Shown: in pieces, positions 1 through 7,679 of the stretch | Layout of the letters: each line of letters opens with the position of its first letter | Numbering within the stretch: the first letter of the stretch is position 1 | Assembly (NCBI RefSeq): GCF_030646165.1 | Contig: NZ_JAUTDO010000006.1 | Location: 1-64,000, forward strand | Direction of reading: 5' to 3' | DNA from: Conexibacter sp. CPCC 206217 | GTDB lineage: Bacteria > Actinomycetota > Thermoleophilia > Solirubrobacterales > Solirubrobacteraceae | Length of the DNA stretch: 64,000 nucleotides | The notes under the pieces: model-generated | What the model was told of the DNA's origin: nothing | Database searches by the model: none | Seen by the model: the letters and a program-made list of their open reading frames with translations, nothing else | Program-made: the position numbers and the translations under genes

Positions 1-549
1 GGGGGAGCGGCGGGCGCGGGCGGGGCAGCGGGCGGCGCGGGCGGCGCGGGCCGGGGCGGGGCCGCGCAAGCGGTGCGCGACGGGGGCGCGGGTCGCACGG
101 ACGGCAGTCGTGGGGATGGCGCCGCCGCGCCACCCGCGTCGTCAGGGTCGCCTGCGTCGCCGCCTGAGCGCAGACGCGCCGCCCGCACGGCGCCGAGAGC
201 GGCGGCGCCGGCCGGCGCCGGACACGGCCCGGCGGCGACGACCGCTCCGCGCAGGCCGGCGACGGATGCCGCATCGAAGTCCGCGCGCGAGCGGCAGACG
301 CCGCCCGCCGCGCCACCGCCTGCCGGGACCACGGTGGCGGGCCAGCTGATCGACCTCGCGGGCGGGCGGCCGATCGTCGCGCAGGCGCCCGCGACAGCGG
401 GGCGCACCGTCGTCGCGAGCGAGCGCGCCGGTGGCCTCGACGCGCCGCTGCGCCCGCTGCTGATCGCGGTCGCGTTCGCTGCGATCGTCAGCGCGGGGAT
501 GGTGCGCGAGGCGCTGAGCGGCGAGCCGCCGCCGACCCCGCTGCTGTGA
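1..549 (+). CDS. 3' end of a low-complexity protein with C-terminal membrane anchor
   Basis: The reading frame is open from the first base of the window to the TGA at 547-549, so the start lies upstream. The visible ~182 residues are dominated by Gly, Ala, Arg and Pro and show no recognisable domain. About 35 residues before the end is one hydrophobic stretch (LLIAVAFAAIVSAGMV), which looks like a single transmembrane helix with a short charged tail (REALSGEPPPTPLL). It is probably a membrane-anchored protein with a disordered Ala/Gly-rich region. The first ~70 bases are near-pure GGCGCG repeats, so the exact frame there is uncertain. Function unknown. Confidence 0.45.
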   Translation, partial: GGAAGAGGAAGGAGGAGRGGAAQAVRDGGAGRTDGSRGDGAAAPPASSGSPASPPERRRAARTAPRAAAPAGAGHGPAATTAPRRPATDAASKSARERQTPPAAPPPAGTTVAGQLIDLAGGRPIVAQAPATAGRTVVASERAGGLDAPLRPLLIAVAFAAIVSAGMVREALSGEPPPTPLL

Positions 550-576
550 GCGCTCGCCCCGCGACGGGCCGGCCGC

Positions 577-1419
577 TCACGCGCGCGGCGCCTCGCGGCG
601 GGATCTGAGCCACGTCACGTGCAGCGCGGTGCGCCCGGCGGTCGTCTGCTCGAGATCGGCGTCGACCTGCCAGACCTCGCGCAGGCGGGCGGGCACGAGC
701 ACCTGCTCGGGCGTGCCGCTGGCGACCGCGCGACCGTGCGAGAGCACGACGACCTCGTCGGCGACCGCGGCGGCGAGCGCGAGGTCGTGGACGACGAGCA
801 CGATCGCCAGGCCGTCGTCGGCGAGGTCGCGCAGCAACTGCGCCATCGCGGCCGCGGCACCGAGGTCGAGCGCGGAGGTCGGCTCGTCGGCGATCAGCAG
901 CGGCGTCTCCTGCGCCAGTCCCACGGCGACCTGGACGCGCTGCAGTTCGCCGCCGGAGAGCGTCGTCAGCGGCCGCTCGGCGAAGGCGAGCACGCCGGCT
1001 CGCTCCATCGCTCGCTCGCAGGCGTCGCGGTCGCCGTGCGAGAGCCGCTGCAGCGGCCCGAAGTGCGGCGAGCGGCCGATCAGCACGGCTTCGCGGACGA
1101 CGATCCCCTCCGGCACGCGCGGGCGTTGCGGCACGAAGGCGCGCAGCCGCGCGAGCCGCCGGCCGTGCAGCCGGCGCAGCTCCTCGCCGTGCCAGCGGAC
1201 GCTGCCGCCGCTGCGGCGCTGCAGGCCCGCGACGACACGCGCGAGCGTCGATTTGCCGGCGCCGTTGGGCCCGACGACCGCGACCAGGCGGCCGGGCTGT
1301 GCGGTCAGGTCGGCACCGTGGAGGATCGGCGTGCCGGCGATCTCGACGCGGATGCCGCGCGCCTCCAGCAGCGGCGCGGTCGCGCCGCGGGCGACGACCC
1401 GCGGCGGAGCCCCCGGCAT
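577..1419 (-). CDS. Heme/iron-chelate ABC transporter ATP-binding protein (HmuV/FecE type)
   Basis: Cytoplasmic ATPase of about 280 residues that would energise the permease encoded just upstream. Walker A is GPNGAGKST at residues ~50-58, the ABC signature LSGGELQRV is near 155, Walker B LLIADEPTSALD is near 175, and an H-loop (VVHDLALA) follows. The Walker A and Q-loop spacing match the FecE/BtuD/HmuV branch. The ATG at 1419 overlaps the permease stop (TGATG), so the two are translationally coupled. Heme is favoured as substrate over siderophore because the operon begins with an IsdG-type heme oxygenase. That is inference from context; a ferric-siderophore substrate cannot be excluded. Confidence 0.9.
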   Translation of the reverse strand: MPGAPPRVVARGATAPLLEARGIRVEIAGTPILHGADLTAQPGRLVAVVGPNGAGKSTLARVVAGLQRRSGGSVRWHGEELRRLHGRRLARLRAFVPQRPRVPEGIVVREAVLIGRSPHFGPLQRLSHGDRDACERAMERAGVLAFAERPLTTLSGGELQRVQVAVGLAQETPLLIADEPTSALDLGAAAAMAQLLRDLADDGLAIVLVVHDLALAAAVADEVVVLSHGRAVASGTPEQVLVPARLREVWQVDADLEQTTAGRTALHVTWLRSRREAPRA

Positions 1420-2480
1420 CAGACGTTCTTCCGCATCAGCCAGAGGAACAGCGGCACGCCGATCGCGACCATGATCGGCCCGACCGGCAGTTCGATCGGC
1501 GCCTTGATCGTGCGCGCGACGACGTCGCCGGCGGTCACCAGCGCGGCGCCGGCGAGCGCCGAGACCGGGATCACGTAGGCGTGCCCGTGCGTGCCGCCCA
1601 TCATCCGCACCGCGTGCGGCACGACGATCCCGACGAACGTCAGCAGCCCGGCGAGCGCCGCGCTGCCGGCCGCCAGCACGGCGGCGACGGCGATCGCTCC
1701 CAGCCGCACCAGCCGCGGGTGCGTTCCGAGCGAGGCGGCGACGTCGTCACCGAGCGCGAGCCGATTCAGCGGCCGCACGAACATGACCGCGAGCACGAGG
1801 CCGGCGACGACGTACGGCGCGACCGCGCGGATCGTCGTCCAGCCGTCGGAGGTGAGGCCGCCGGTCAGCCACATCACCGCGGACGGGACGCGGCTGGGAT
1901 AGAGCGCCATCAGCATCCCGGTGCCGGCCGTGAAGATCGCCCCGACGGCGATGCCGGCGAGGATCAGCCGGCTGATCGAGCCGCGATTGACGCCGGTCCA
2001 GGCGATCGCGACCGCGAGCGCGACGGCGATCAGGCCGCAGCCCATCGCGGCCAGCGGCAGCAGCGCGACCCGCCCCGGCACGAGCAGGATCACCAGCATC
2101 GCGCCGAAGGCGGCGCCGCCGGTCACGCCGATCACGTCGGGCGAGGCGAGCGGATTGCCGAGCGCCCCCTGCAGCAGCGCGCCGGCGACGCCGAGCGCGG
2201 CGCCGACGAGGATCGCCGCGGCGGTGCGCGGCAGGCGCAACTGCAGGATCACCTCGCGCGCGAGCGGGTCGGCGCCGTCGCGGCCGAGCAGCACGTCGAT
2301 CACGTCGCGCAGCGGCAGCTTCAGCGTGCCGAGCGCCAGCGACGCGCAGACCGCGGCCAGCAGCGCGGCGATGACCGCGACCGCGACCGCCGTGCGGCGC
2401 GCCAGCGGCCGCGCGCGCCGGCGCGCCGGCGCCTGCGCGGACGGCGCGGCCGCGCCGTCCGCCATCGCCGGGCAGCTCAT
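1419..2480 (-). CDS. Heme/iron-chelate ABC transporter permease (HmuU/FecCD type)
   Basis: Polytopic membrane permease of 353 residues with about ten hydrophobic segments. It has FecCD family landmarks: LRLPRTAAAILVGAALGVAG near residue 100, GNPLASPDVIGVTGGAAFGA after it, and a C-terminal GLLTFVGIVVPHAVR loop that contacts the ATPase. The start chosen is the ATG at 2480, which overlaps the stop of the binding-protein gene as ATGA; a second in-frame ATG lies 15 bases further in. The N-terminal ~40 residues are basic and unusually long for the family. It is the channel of the heme uptake system together with the genes on either side. Confidence 0.9.
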   Translation of the reverse strand: MSCPAMADGAAAPSAQAPARRRARPLARRTAVAVAVIAALLAAVCASLALGTLKLPLRDVIDVLLGRDGADPLAREVILQLRLPRTAAAILVGAALGVAGALLQGALGNPLASPDVIGVTGGAAFGAMLVILLVPGRVALLPLAAMGCGLIAVALAVAIAWTGVNRGSISRLILAGIAVGAIFTAGTGMLMALYPSRVPSAVMWLTGGLTSDGWTTIRAVAPYVVAGLVLAVMFVRPLNRLALGDDVAASLGTHPRLVRLGAIAVAAVLAAGSAALAGLLTFVGIVVPHAVRMMGGTHGHAYVIPVSALAGAALVTAGDVVARTIKAPIELPVGPIMVAIGVPLFLWLMRKNV

Positions 2481-3484
2481 CGTCGCCGCGCCGCCCGCCG
2501 CTTCGCTCTTGCTCTCGCTCTGCGCGTCTGCGCTCTTCGTCTGCTCGTTCTCGTCGGCGCCGGCCAGTTTCTGAGGATCGTTCTGCGCACCTCGCGGATC
2601 GTGCGGGCCGGATCGGCGGTCGCCTGCAGCAGCTGATCGTCGGTGGGGACGTAGATGCGGCCGCTTCTGGCGGCCTTCGTCATCCGCCAGGGCCGGTAGC
2701 CGCGGTAGTAGCGCGCGATCGTCTCGATGTCGGCGGCCGCGCCGTGCGGGACGACGACGATGATGTCGGGGTCGAGCCGCAGCACCTCCTCGTTGGAGAT
2801 GTTGGCCGCGTTCTGCGCCGCGCCCTGGTCGGCGAGCGGCTTCAGCCCTCTGGTCGCGAGCGTGGCGCCGGCGCGCATGAGCACGTCGGCGCCCCACGTT
2901 CTCTCCAGCAGCGCGACGGTGTAGCGCGACAGGCCGAGCACGACCAGCACGCTCCGGCGCGCTCTGATCCCGCGCGTGGCGGAGCGGATCTCGTCGGCCA
3001 TCCGTCTGGCGACCTCGGCACCCTCCTGCTGCTTGTCGAGCACGTCGGCGATGTAGCGGATCGAGCGCGGCACGTCGACGATCCGCTGCGGGTCGAACTG
3101 GTCGTAGACCTTGATCCCGAGCCGCTGGATCGAGGGCGTGCCGGCCTCCCACGTGGGGGAGGAGAGGACGAGGTCGGGGCGCAGCGCGAGCAGCTGCTCG
3201 AGGTTCGCGCCGTTGGGATGCGACAGCGGGATCCGTGGGACGCCGTCGAGCTTGCTCGACAGGTATCTCTCGACCGGCGGGCGGCCGATCGCGACCGGCT
3301 CGACGCCCAGTTCGGCGACGATGTTCGCGGTGAAGGGGGTGAAGGCGACGACGCGCTCGGCGTCGTCGGCGCGCGCGGCGGGCGCGGCGGCGAGCAGAGC
3401 TGCGGCGAGCGCGGCCGCGCCCAGCGCGGCGCAGACGAGCGTCAGTGCGCGCAGCGGCGCGAGCCGCCGTGCCCGCACGCTCAC
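2477..3484 (-). CDS. Periplasmic/exported heme (iron-chelate) binding protein, HmuT/FhuD-like
   Basis: Substrate-binding protein of the class III (helical-backbone) fold, about 335 residues. A Sec signal (LRALTLVCAALGAAAL...AAPAARA) ends near residue 40 and has no lipobox Cys, so it is not an obvious lipoprotein. The mature part starts with VVAFTPFTANIVAELGVEPVAIG, typical of the family, and later has LEQLLALRPDLVLSS and LRLDPDIIVVV. The GTG at 3484 overlaps the heme oxygenase stop as GTGA, which decides the start. The last ~25 residues are almost all Arg/Ala/Lys, an odd basic tail that could bind anionic surface or result from drift. Arg codons include AGA, unlike the neighbouring permease gene. 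Confidence 0.85.
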   Translation of the reverse strand: MSVRARRLAPLRALTLVCAALGAAALAAALLAAAPAARADDAERVVAFTPFTANIVAELGVEPVAIGRPPVERYLSSKLDGVPRIPLSHPNGANLEQLLALRPDLVLSSPTWEAGTPSIQRLGIKVYDQFDPQRIVDVPRSIRYIADVLDKQQEGAEVARRMADEIRSATRGIRARRSVLVVLGLSRYTVALLERTWGADVLMRAGATLATRGLKPLADQGAAQNAANISNEEVLRLDPDIIVVVPHGAAADIETIARYYRGYRPWRMTKAARSGRIYVPTDDQLLQATADPARTIREVRRTILRNWPAPTRTSRRRAQTRRARARAKRRAARRR

Positions 3485-3786
3485 GCCGCCACCTCGTCGT
3501 CGACGGGGACGACCTCGTACGTGCGCATCTCGACGCGCTCGGTCAGCGTGTGGTCGCGCTCGGCGTGGCTGGCGAAGAAGGCGTCGCTGCCGACCCACGT
3601 CTCGAACGCGGCGTGAGACTCCCAGCGCGTGACGACCGCGTACTCGTCGCTCTCGTCGCGGCGCAGCAGTTCGAACCCGGCGAAGCCCTCCTGCTCGTGC
3701 AGGTGGCGCTCGCGGCGACGGAACGCCGCCTCGAACTCCGCGTGACGGCCATCGGTGACGTGGACCACGTTCATGACGACGATCAT
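3481..3786 (-). CDS. Heme-degrading monooxygenase, IsdG/MhuD family
   Basis: Small ferredoxin-like alpha/beta-barrel enzyme (101 residues) that would open imported heme to release iron. The catalytic triad of the family is visible: Asn6 in MIVVMN, Trp in TRWESHAAFETW (around 62), and the heme-ligating His in SDAFFASHAERD (around 76). Spacing closely resembles mycobacterial MhuD. The ATG at 3786 is preferred because AGGAGG lies seven bases upstream; the in-frame ATG six bases earlier is too close to that site. It is the first gene of the heme uptake operon, 67 bases downstream of a DtxR/IdeR-type iron box. A generic antibiotic-biosynthesis monooxygenase is the alternative, but the N/W/H triad argues for heme. 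Confidence 0.85.
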   Translation of the reverse strand: MIVVMNVVHVTDGRHAEFEAAFRRRERHLHEQEGFAGFELLRRDESDEYAVVTRWESHAAFETWVGSDAFFASHAERDHTLTERVEMRTYEVVPVDDEVAA

Positions 3787-3852
3787 CGCCATGCCTCCTG
3801 TGATTGCTGTTCGAATCGTGCAGCGCCGCGTCGCCGCCATCGCCACACTGAG

Positions 3853-3866
3853 TTAGGGAAGCCTAA
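3853..3866 (-). promoter_or_regulatory. DtxR/IdeR-type iron box upstream of the heme operon
   Basis: The site reads TTAGGGAAGCCTAA, a perfect TTAGG/CCTAA inverted repeat with a 4-base centre. It matches the arms of the actinobacterial DtxR/IdeR consensus. It sits 67 bases upstream of the heme oxygenase start and nothing else is transcribed away from it on the minus strand. A related but longer array lies before the HtaA gene at 51869, suggesting joint iron repression. Confidence 0.7.
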
Positions 3867-3945
3867 TGCATGTGTCGCAAAATCGTCCCGCAGTTCGCGC
3901 AGCGGCGCGCGACGGCGTTCGCCAGCGACGAAGGCCGCCGCCTCT

Positions 3946-4755
3946 TCAGGAAGCGGCCTGCCCCGTGCCGGCGCCGAGGAGGCCGCCGTCGACGTCGAGC
4001 GTCACGCCGGTGATCCAGCCGGCTGCGTCAGAGGCGAGGAAGAGCGCCGCCGCGCCGATGTCGTGGGGCGTTCCCGCGCGCCTCAGGGCGGTGCGGGCGA
4101 CCGTGCTCGCGCGGTTCCCGGCGTCGATGCCGGCTTCCAGTCGTGCGGTCGCGACGTAGCCGGGCGCGATCGCGTTGACGCGGACGCGCGGCGCCCATTC
4201 GGCCGCCATGACGCTGGTGAGGCGGATCAGCCCCGCCTTGCCCGCCGCGTGGAAGCCGAGTCCGGGGAACGGGGTCGCCCCCTGACGGCCGGCGACGGAC
4301 GCGATGTTCACGACCGCGCCGCCGCGCTCGAGCATCGCCGGCACGGTCGCGCGCGCGACGACGTGCGCGCCGACGAGGTTCGTGGCGAGCGCGTTGGTGA
4401 AGTTCTGGGGCTCGACCTCCAGCAGCGGACCGTGGCGGTAGTCGTCGGAGAAGGCGCCACCCGCGTTGTTGACGAGCACGTCGATCGCGTCCCACCGCTC
4501 GCGGACCGCGGCCACGGCCCGTTCGACCGCCGCGGGGTCGCGCACGTCGGCTGGGACGGCGAGCGCCTCGCCGGGCAGGTCGGCGACCGCGTCTGCCAGC
4601 CGCTCCGCGGAGCGGCCCAGCAGCGCGACGCGCGCCCCGGCGCTCGCGAAGACGCGAGCGATCCCGAGTCCGATCCCGCTTCCTCCCCCGGTCACGAGCG
4701 CGACCTTGCCCTCCAGTCCGAACTGCCGCAGCAGCGACCAGGACGTCGGATCCAT
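3946..4755 (-). CDS. SDR-family oxidoreductase with His in place of the catalytic Tyr
   Basis: Classical-length (269 residues) short-chain dehydrogenase fold. The cofactor motif TGGGSGIG is at 22-29, NNAG at 96-99, the active-site Ser at 153 (NIASVAG), and the C-terminal GGLLGAGTG region follows a typical ITGVTLDVDGG. Where YxxxK is expected the protein reads HAAGK, so His169 occupies the Tyr position and Lys173 is kept. It may therefore have altered or lost redox chemistry. It is the last gene of a seven-gene run beginning at 9291, one base after the hydroxyacid dehydrogenase stop. ATG at 4755 is the best start, as longer forms add low-complexity residues. Substrate unknown. Confidence 0.85.
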   Translation of the reverse strand: MDPTSWSLLRQFGLEGKVALVTGGGSGIGLGIARVFASAGARVALLGRSAERLADAVADLPGEALAVPADVRDPAAVERAVAAVRERWDAIDVLVNNAGGAFSDDYRHGPLLEVEPQNFTNALATNLVGAHVVARATVPAMLERGGAVVNIASVAGRQGATPFPGLGFHAAGKAGLIRLTSVMAAEWAPRVRVNAIAPGYVATARLEAGIDAGNRASTVARTALRRAGTPHDIGAAALFLASDAAGWITGVTLDVDGGLLGAGTGQAAS

Positions 4756-4756
4756 C

Positions 4757-5692
4757 TCAGTACCCCTTGTCGATGTCGGCGACGCCCTGCAGCGGCTCTC
4801 TGCTGAGAAAGCGGCGGACGTTGTCGGTGAAGGCCTCGAAGGCGCGGTGCTCCAGACCCCTGGCGGCGCCGGAGACGTGCGGGCTGATCCGCACGGCTTC
4901 GCGCTGCCGCAGCGGATGGTCATCGGGCAGTGGCTCGGGCTCGGTCACGTCGAGCGTCGCCGCGCTCAGCCGCCCGTCGTCGAGCGCGCGGAGCAATGCC
5001 GCGTCGTCGACGACCGAGCCGCGCGCGACGTTGATCAGGTGGGCGCCCGGCTTGACCTCCGCGAGGACCGAGTCGCCGATGAGACCGATCGTCTCCGACG
5101 TCGTCGGAACGGTGAGGACGATGTGATCCGACTGCGCGAAGAGGCGGTCCAGCGGCACGATCGAGACGCCCGCGAGCGGCGAGCGCTCGCCGCAGCGGCG
5201 TGTCGCCACGACATTCGAGCCCAGCGGCGCCAGCAGCCGCGCGACGGCTTGGCCGATGTCGCCGAAGCCGACGATGCCGACCGTCGCGTCACGCAGGAGT
5301 CCGAGCGTGAAGAGCGGGACGTGCGCGCCGGAGTAGATCCACGGCATGCGCTTCTCCGCGCTCAGGATCGCGGCCAGCACGTACTCGGCCACCGCGCCGC
5401 TCCAGACGCCGCGCGGCACGGTGACGACGCGCTCGGCGAGCAGGCCGGGCGGGTACTGATCGATCCCGACGCTGAGGCTGTGCACCCACGGCACGCCGTC
5501 GGCCCAGCTGACGTCGATCGAGGAGAGCGCCGCGCGCGGCAGGTCAGGGCGGGGTCGTGCGAACAGCACGTCGGCCGGGCGGCCGGGAGCGGCCTCCGGG
5601 TCCAGCGGGATGTCGAGGACTTCGACGTCGGGGGCGGCGCGTTCGATCGCCTCACGCGCGGCCGGGCCGACTTGGTTCCAGATCAGAGTCAT
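4757..5692 (-). CDS. NAD-dependent D-2-hydroxyacid dehydrogenase
   Basis: Cytosolic enzyme of 311 residues that would interconvert a 2-keto acid and a D-2-hydroxyacid. The nucleotide fold shows VGIVGFGDIGQAVARLL. The catalytic Arg is in NVARGSVVDDAALL, the Glu in VTEPEPLPDDHPL, and the catalytic His in ISPHVSG. This is the Arg-Glu-His set of the SerA/GyaR/GhrA superfamily. There is no C-terminal ACT domain, so it is not a typical SerA. It is followed one base later by the SDR gene and preceded by a periplasmic-binding-fold protein, consistent with catabolism of an imported organic acid or sulfonate. Specific substrate not predictable. Confidence 0.88.
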   Translation of the reverse strand: MTLIWNQVGPAAREAIERAAPDVEVLDIPLDPEAAPGRPADVLFARPRPDLPRAALSSIDVSWADGVPWVHSLSVGIDQYPPGLLAERVVTVPRGVWSGAVAEYVLAAILSAEKRMPWIYSGAHVPLFTLGLLRDATVGIVGFGDIGQAVARLLAPLGSNVVATRRCGERSPLAGVSIVPLDRLFAQSDHIVLTVPTTSETIGLIGDSVLAEVKPGAHLINVARGSVVDDAALLRALDDGRLSAATLDVTEPEPLPDDHPLRQREAVRISPHVSGAARGLEHRAFEAFTDNVRRFLSREPLQGVADIDKGY

Positions 5693-5742
5693 GGCAGAGG
5701 ACGGTCCGGGAGCCCCCGAGGAGGCTCCCGGATCGCAGCGCC

Positions 5743-6615
5743 TCAGATGATCGGCGCCACGATCGACTCGTAGGTGTTCTGGCCGTCCGCGAGGTCCCAC
5801 GACTGCATCCAGCTGTACGTCTCCTCGAAGCGCTTGAGATCGAACGGCTTCGCGTGCGAGTAGCGGTGGAACGCGAGGCTCAGCTCCTCGGGCGCGAGGC
5901 GCCCGCCGGTCTGCTTGGCGACGTGAGCGCGATATCTGTCGCGGTCGGCGTTGATCAGGTCGACGGCGCCGTTGACCGCTCGGACGTACGCCGAGCGCGC
6001 CGCGTCCGGCACCGCGGAGCCGAAGATCTGCCCGCCGCGGTAGAAGGTCAGCGCGACGATGTGCGCGCCCTCCTTGAGCGCGAGGCTCAGGAACGGCTCC
6101 ATGACGGTCACCGCGGCGAGGTCGCCCTCGCGCGCCCCGGAGAGGATGTCGTCCATGCTCTTGGGATAGCGGAGGTCGATCTGCTCGCGCCGCAGCCCGC
6201 CTTCGAGCAGCTGCAGCGTCGTGTAGTGCTGGCCGGTGAACTTCGCCACCCCGACGGGCTGGTCGACGAGGTCGTGCGGCTCTTGGATCTCAGGGCGATA
6301 GCTGACGATCGCCTGGGCGGTGACGGCCGGGCGCAGGTACGCGATCTTCGCGTTTCTCTCCACGCCCTGCTCGATCTGGTTGATCACGCCCCATTCGCAC
6401 ATGTTGTACGTGTGGGCGCCGTGCTCGCGGAAACGGTCGAACATCGCCTCCCAGCCGTGCTTGCCCTGCGGCTGCCAGTGCCAGTCGTCGGTGACGACGG
6501 TGTCGAGGCCCTCGCGCTCGAACAGGCCCTCCTCCTCGGCGACCTGCTCCGGCAGAGTGAAGACGGGCGCCGACGGGAGGATGGCGATCTTGGTGCGGGA
6601 AGTGACGAGCGTCAT
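5743..6615 (-). CDS. Periplasmic-binding-fold protein (NMT1/THI5-like) without signal peptide
   Basis: The 290-residue protein has the type II binding-protein layout seen in SsuA/THI5/NMT1 families: an early KIAILPSAPVFTLPEQVAEE, an EPHDLVDQPVGVAKF hinge region, and an AAVTVMEPFLSLAL pocket segment. It begins directly with MTLVTSRTKIAIL, with no Sec signal and no lipobox, so it should be cytosolic. Cytosolic members of this fold can be enzymes (dihydroxyphthalate decarboxylase, HMP-P synthase) and not transport proteins. The neighbouring gene at 6639 already provides a proper lipoprotein binding protein, which supports a different, perhaps enzymatic, role. Conserved Cys/His/Trp residues occur at HWQPQGKHGW and YNMCEWG. 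Confidence 0.7.
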   Translation of the reverse strand: MTLVTSRTKIAILPSAPVFTLPEQVAEEEGLFEREGLDTVVTDDWHWQPQGKHGWEAMFDRFREHGAHTYNMCEWGVINQIEQGVERNAKIAYLRPAVTAQAIVSYRPEIQEPHDLVDQPVGVAKFTGQHYTTLQLLEGGLRREQIDLRYPKSMDDILSGAREGDLAAVTVMEPFLSLALKEGAHIVALTFYRGGQIFGSAVPDAARSAYVRAVNGAVDLINADRDRYRAHVAKQTGGRLAPEELSLAFHRYSHAKPFDLKRFEETYSWMQSWDLADGQNTYESIVAPII

Positions 6616-6638
6616 TGATCTGCTCCTTTGGTCCGGGA

Positions 6639-7679
6639 CTAGTTGCCGCCGGCGAGGCCGGCGTTGATGTTGTCGGTGAAGGTCGGGACGAGCAGCTCGT
6701 CCGGGTCGATGGTTCTTCTGATCGCGCCGACCTCGAGGTAGAGGTCCTGCGACTCGCGCAGCTTGGCCGCGGTCTCGCCGTCAACCGGGATCAGCTCCAT
6801 CGAGAGAGCCTCCGCGGCCTGATCGGCGACGGCCTGGTCGATTCTGTTGACCTCGGCGAACTTTCTCGCCCAGCCCGCTCTGTTGGCCGCGAGATATCTC
6901 GTCGAGCGCGCGAAGCGCTCGAGGAAGTCGGCGATCGCCGCGGAGCGCTGCTCGTCGTCGAGCGCCTTCGGGTTCGCGTCGATGAACGAGCGCGTGCGCC
7001 AGAACTCGCTGCCGTCGGCGATCTTCTCGGCACCGGCGGTGAGCACCGTCGAGGTCGCCATCGGCTCCCAGATGGCCCAGGCGTCGACGTTGCCCGAGTT
7101 GAAGGCGGCGGCGGCCTGCGCCGGCGGCAGGTTCGTGATCTCGACGTCGTCCGCGGAGAGGCCCTCGTTCTTGAGCGCCTGCGCGAGGAAGCCCTCGCCC
7201 GCGGAGCCTCTGAAGACCGCGATCTTCTTGCCTCTCAGATCGGCGATCGATCTGATCGAGGAGCCTCTCGGCACGAGGATCTGCTGACCGACTCCGGGCA
7301 CCTCCGTCGCCGCGACCGCCTTGATCGGCGAGCCGTTGCCGACCGCGCTGATGACGCCGAGGTCGCTGGAGATGCCGATGTCGGCGGCGTCGCCCTGCAG
7401 CGCCTGGATGACCGGCGGCGCCGCGTCGAAGGAGCTCCACTCGAGCTCGTACGGTGTGTCGTCCTCGCCCGCGTACTCGAGGATCGGCGACAGCGACTTG
7501 CCGACCTGGGCGACGCGCAGCTTGACGCCGTCGAGGTCGGCGGCGCCCGATGCCGCCGCGGTCGTGGCGGTCGTGGCGGTCGTCGCCGCGCCGCCGCTGT
7601 CGTCGTCGCCGCAGCCGGCGGCAAAGAGCCCTGTGATCGCGAGCAGGACGAGCAGCGGTGCCAGGATTCGTCGGTTCAT
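6639..7679 (-). CDS. ABC transporter substrate-binding lipoprotein (aliphatic sulfonate/nitrate SsuA-like)
   Basis: A 346-residue binding protein with a clear lipoprotein signal: basic MNRR, hydrophobic core, and the lipobox FAAGC followed by acidic GDDD and a Ser/Thr/Ala linker. The mature domain has the SsuA/TauA features LRVAQVGKSLSP, GDAADIGISSDLGVISA, SIADLRGKKIAVFRG and VDAWAIWEPM. The ATG at 7679 overlaps the ATPase stop as ATGA. It would capture a small anionic substrate such as a sulfonate, taurine or nitrate for the permease and ATPase upstream. Many Arg codons are AGA, in contrast with those two transporter genes. Confidence 0.88.
   Translation of the reverse strand: MNRRILAPLLVLLAITGLFAAGCGDDDSGGAATTATTATTAAASGAADLDGVKLRVAQVGKSLSPILEYAGEDDTPYELEWSSFDAAPPVIQALQGDAADIGISSDLGVISAVGNGSPIKAVAATEVPGVGQQILVPRGSSIRSIADLRGKKIAVFRGSAGEGFLAQALKNEGLSADDVEITNLPPAQAAAAFNSGNVDAWAIWEPMATSTVLTAGAEKIADGSEFWRTRSFIDANPKALDDEQRSAAIADFLERFARSTRYLAANRAGWARKFAEVNRIDQAVADQAAEALSMELIPVDGETAAKLRESQDLYLEVGAIRRTIDPDELLVPTFTDNINAGLAGGN

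Noticed and set aside
1..70. Possible short tandem repeat or CRISPR-like array at the window start
   Set aside because: It is GGCGCGGG low-complexity coding sequence without spacers or uniform repeat length.
1299..2636. 445-codon plus-strand frame over the heme permease and binding protein
   Set aside because: Composition is Arg/Asp/His/Gln-rich with no motifs; the minus strand encodes clear transporter proteins.
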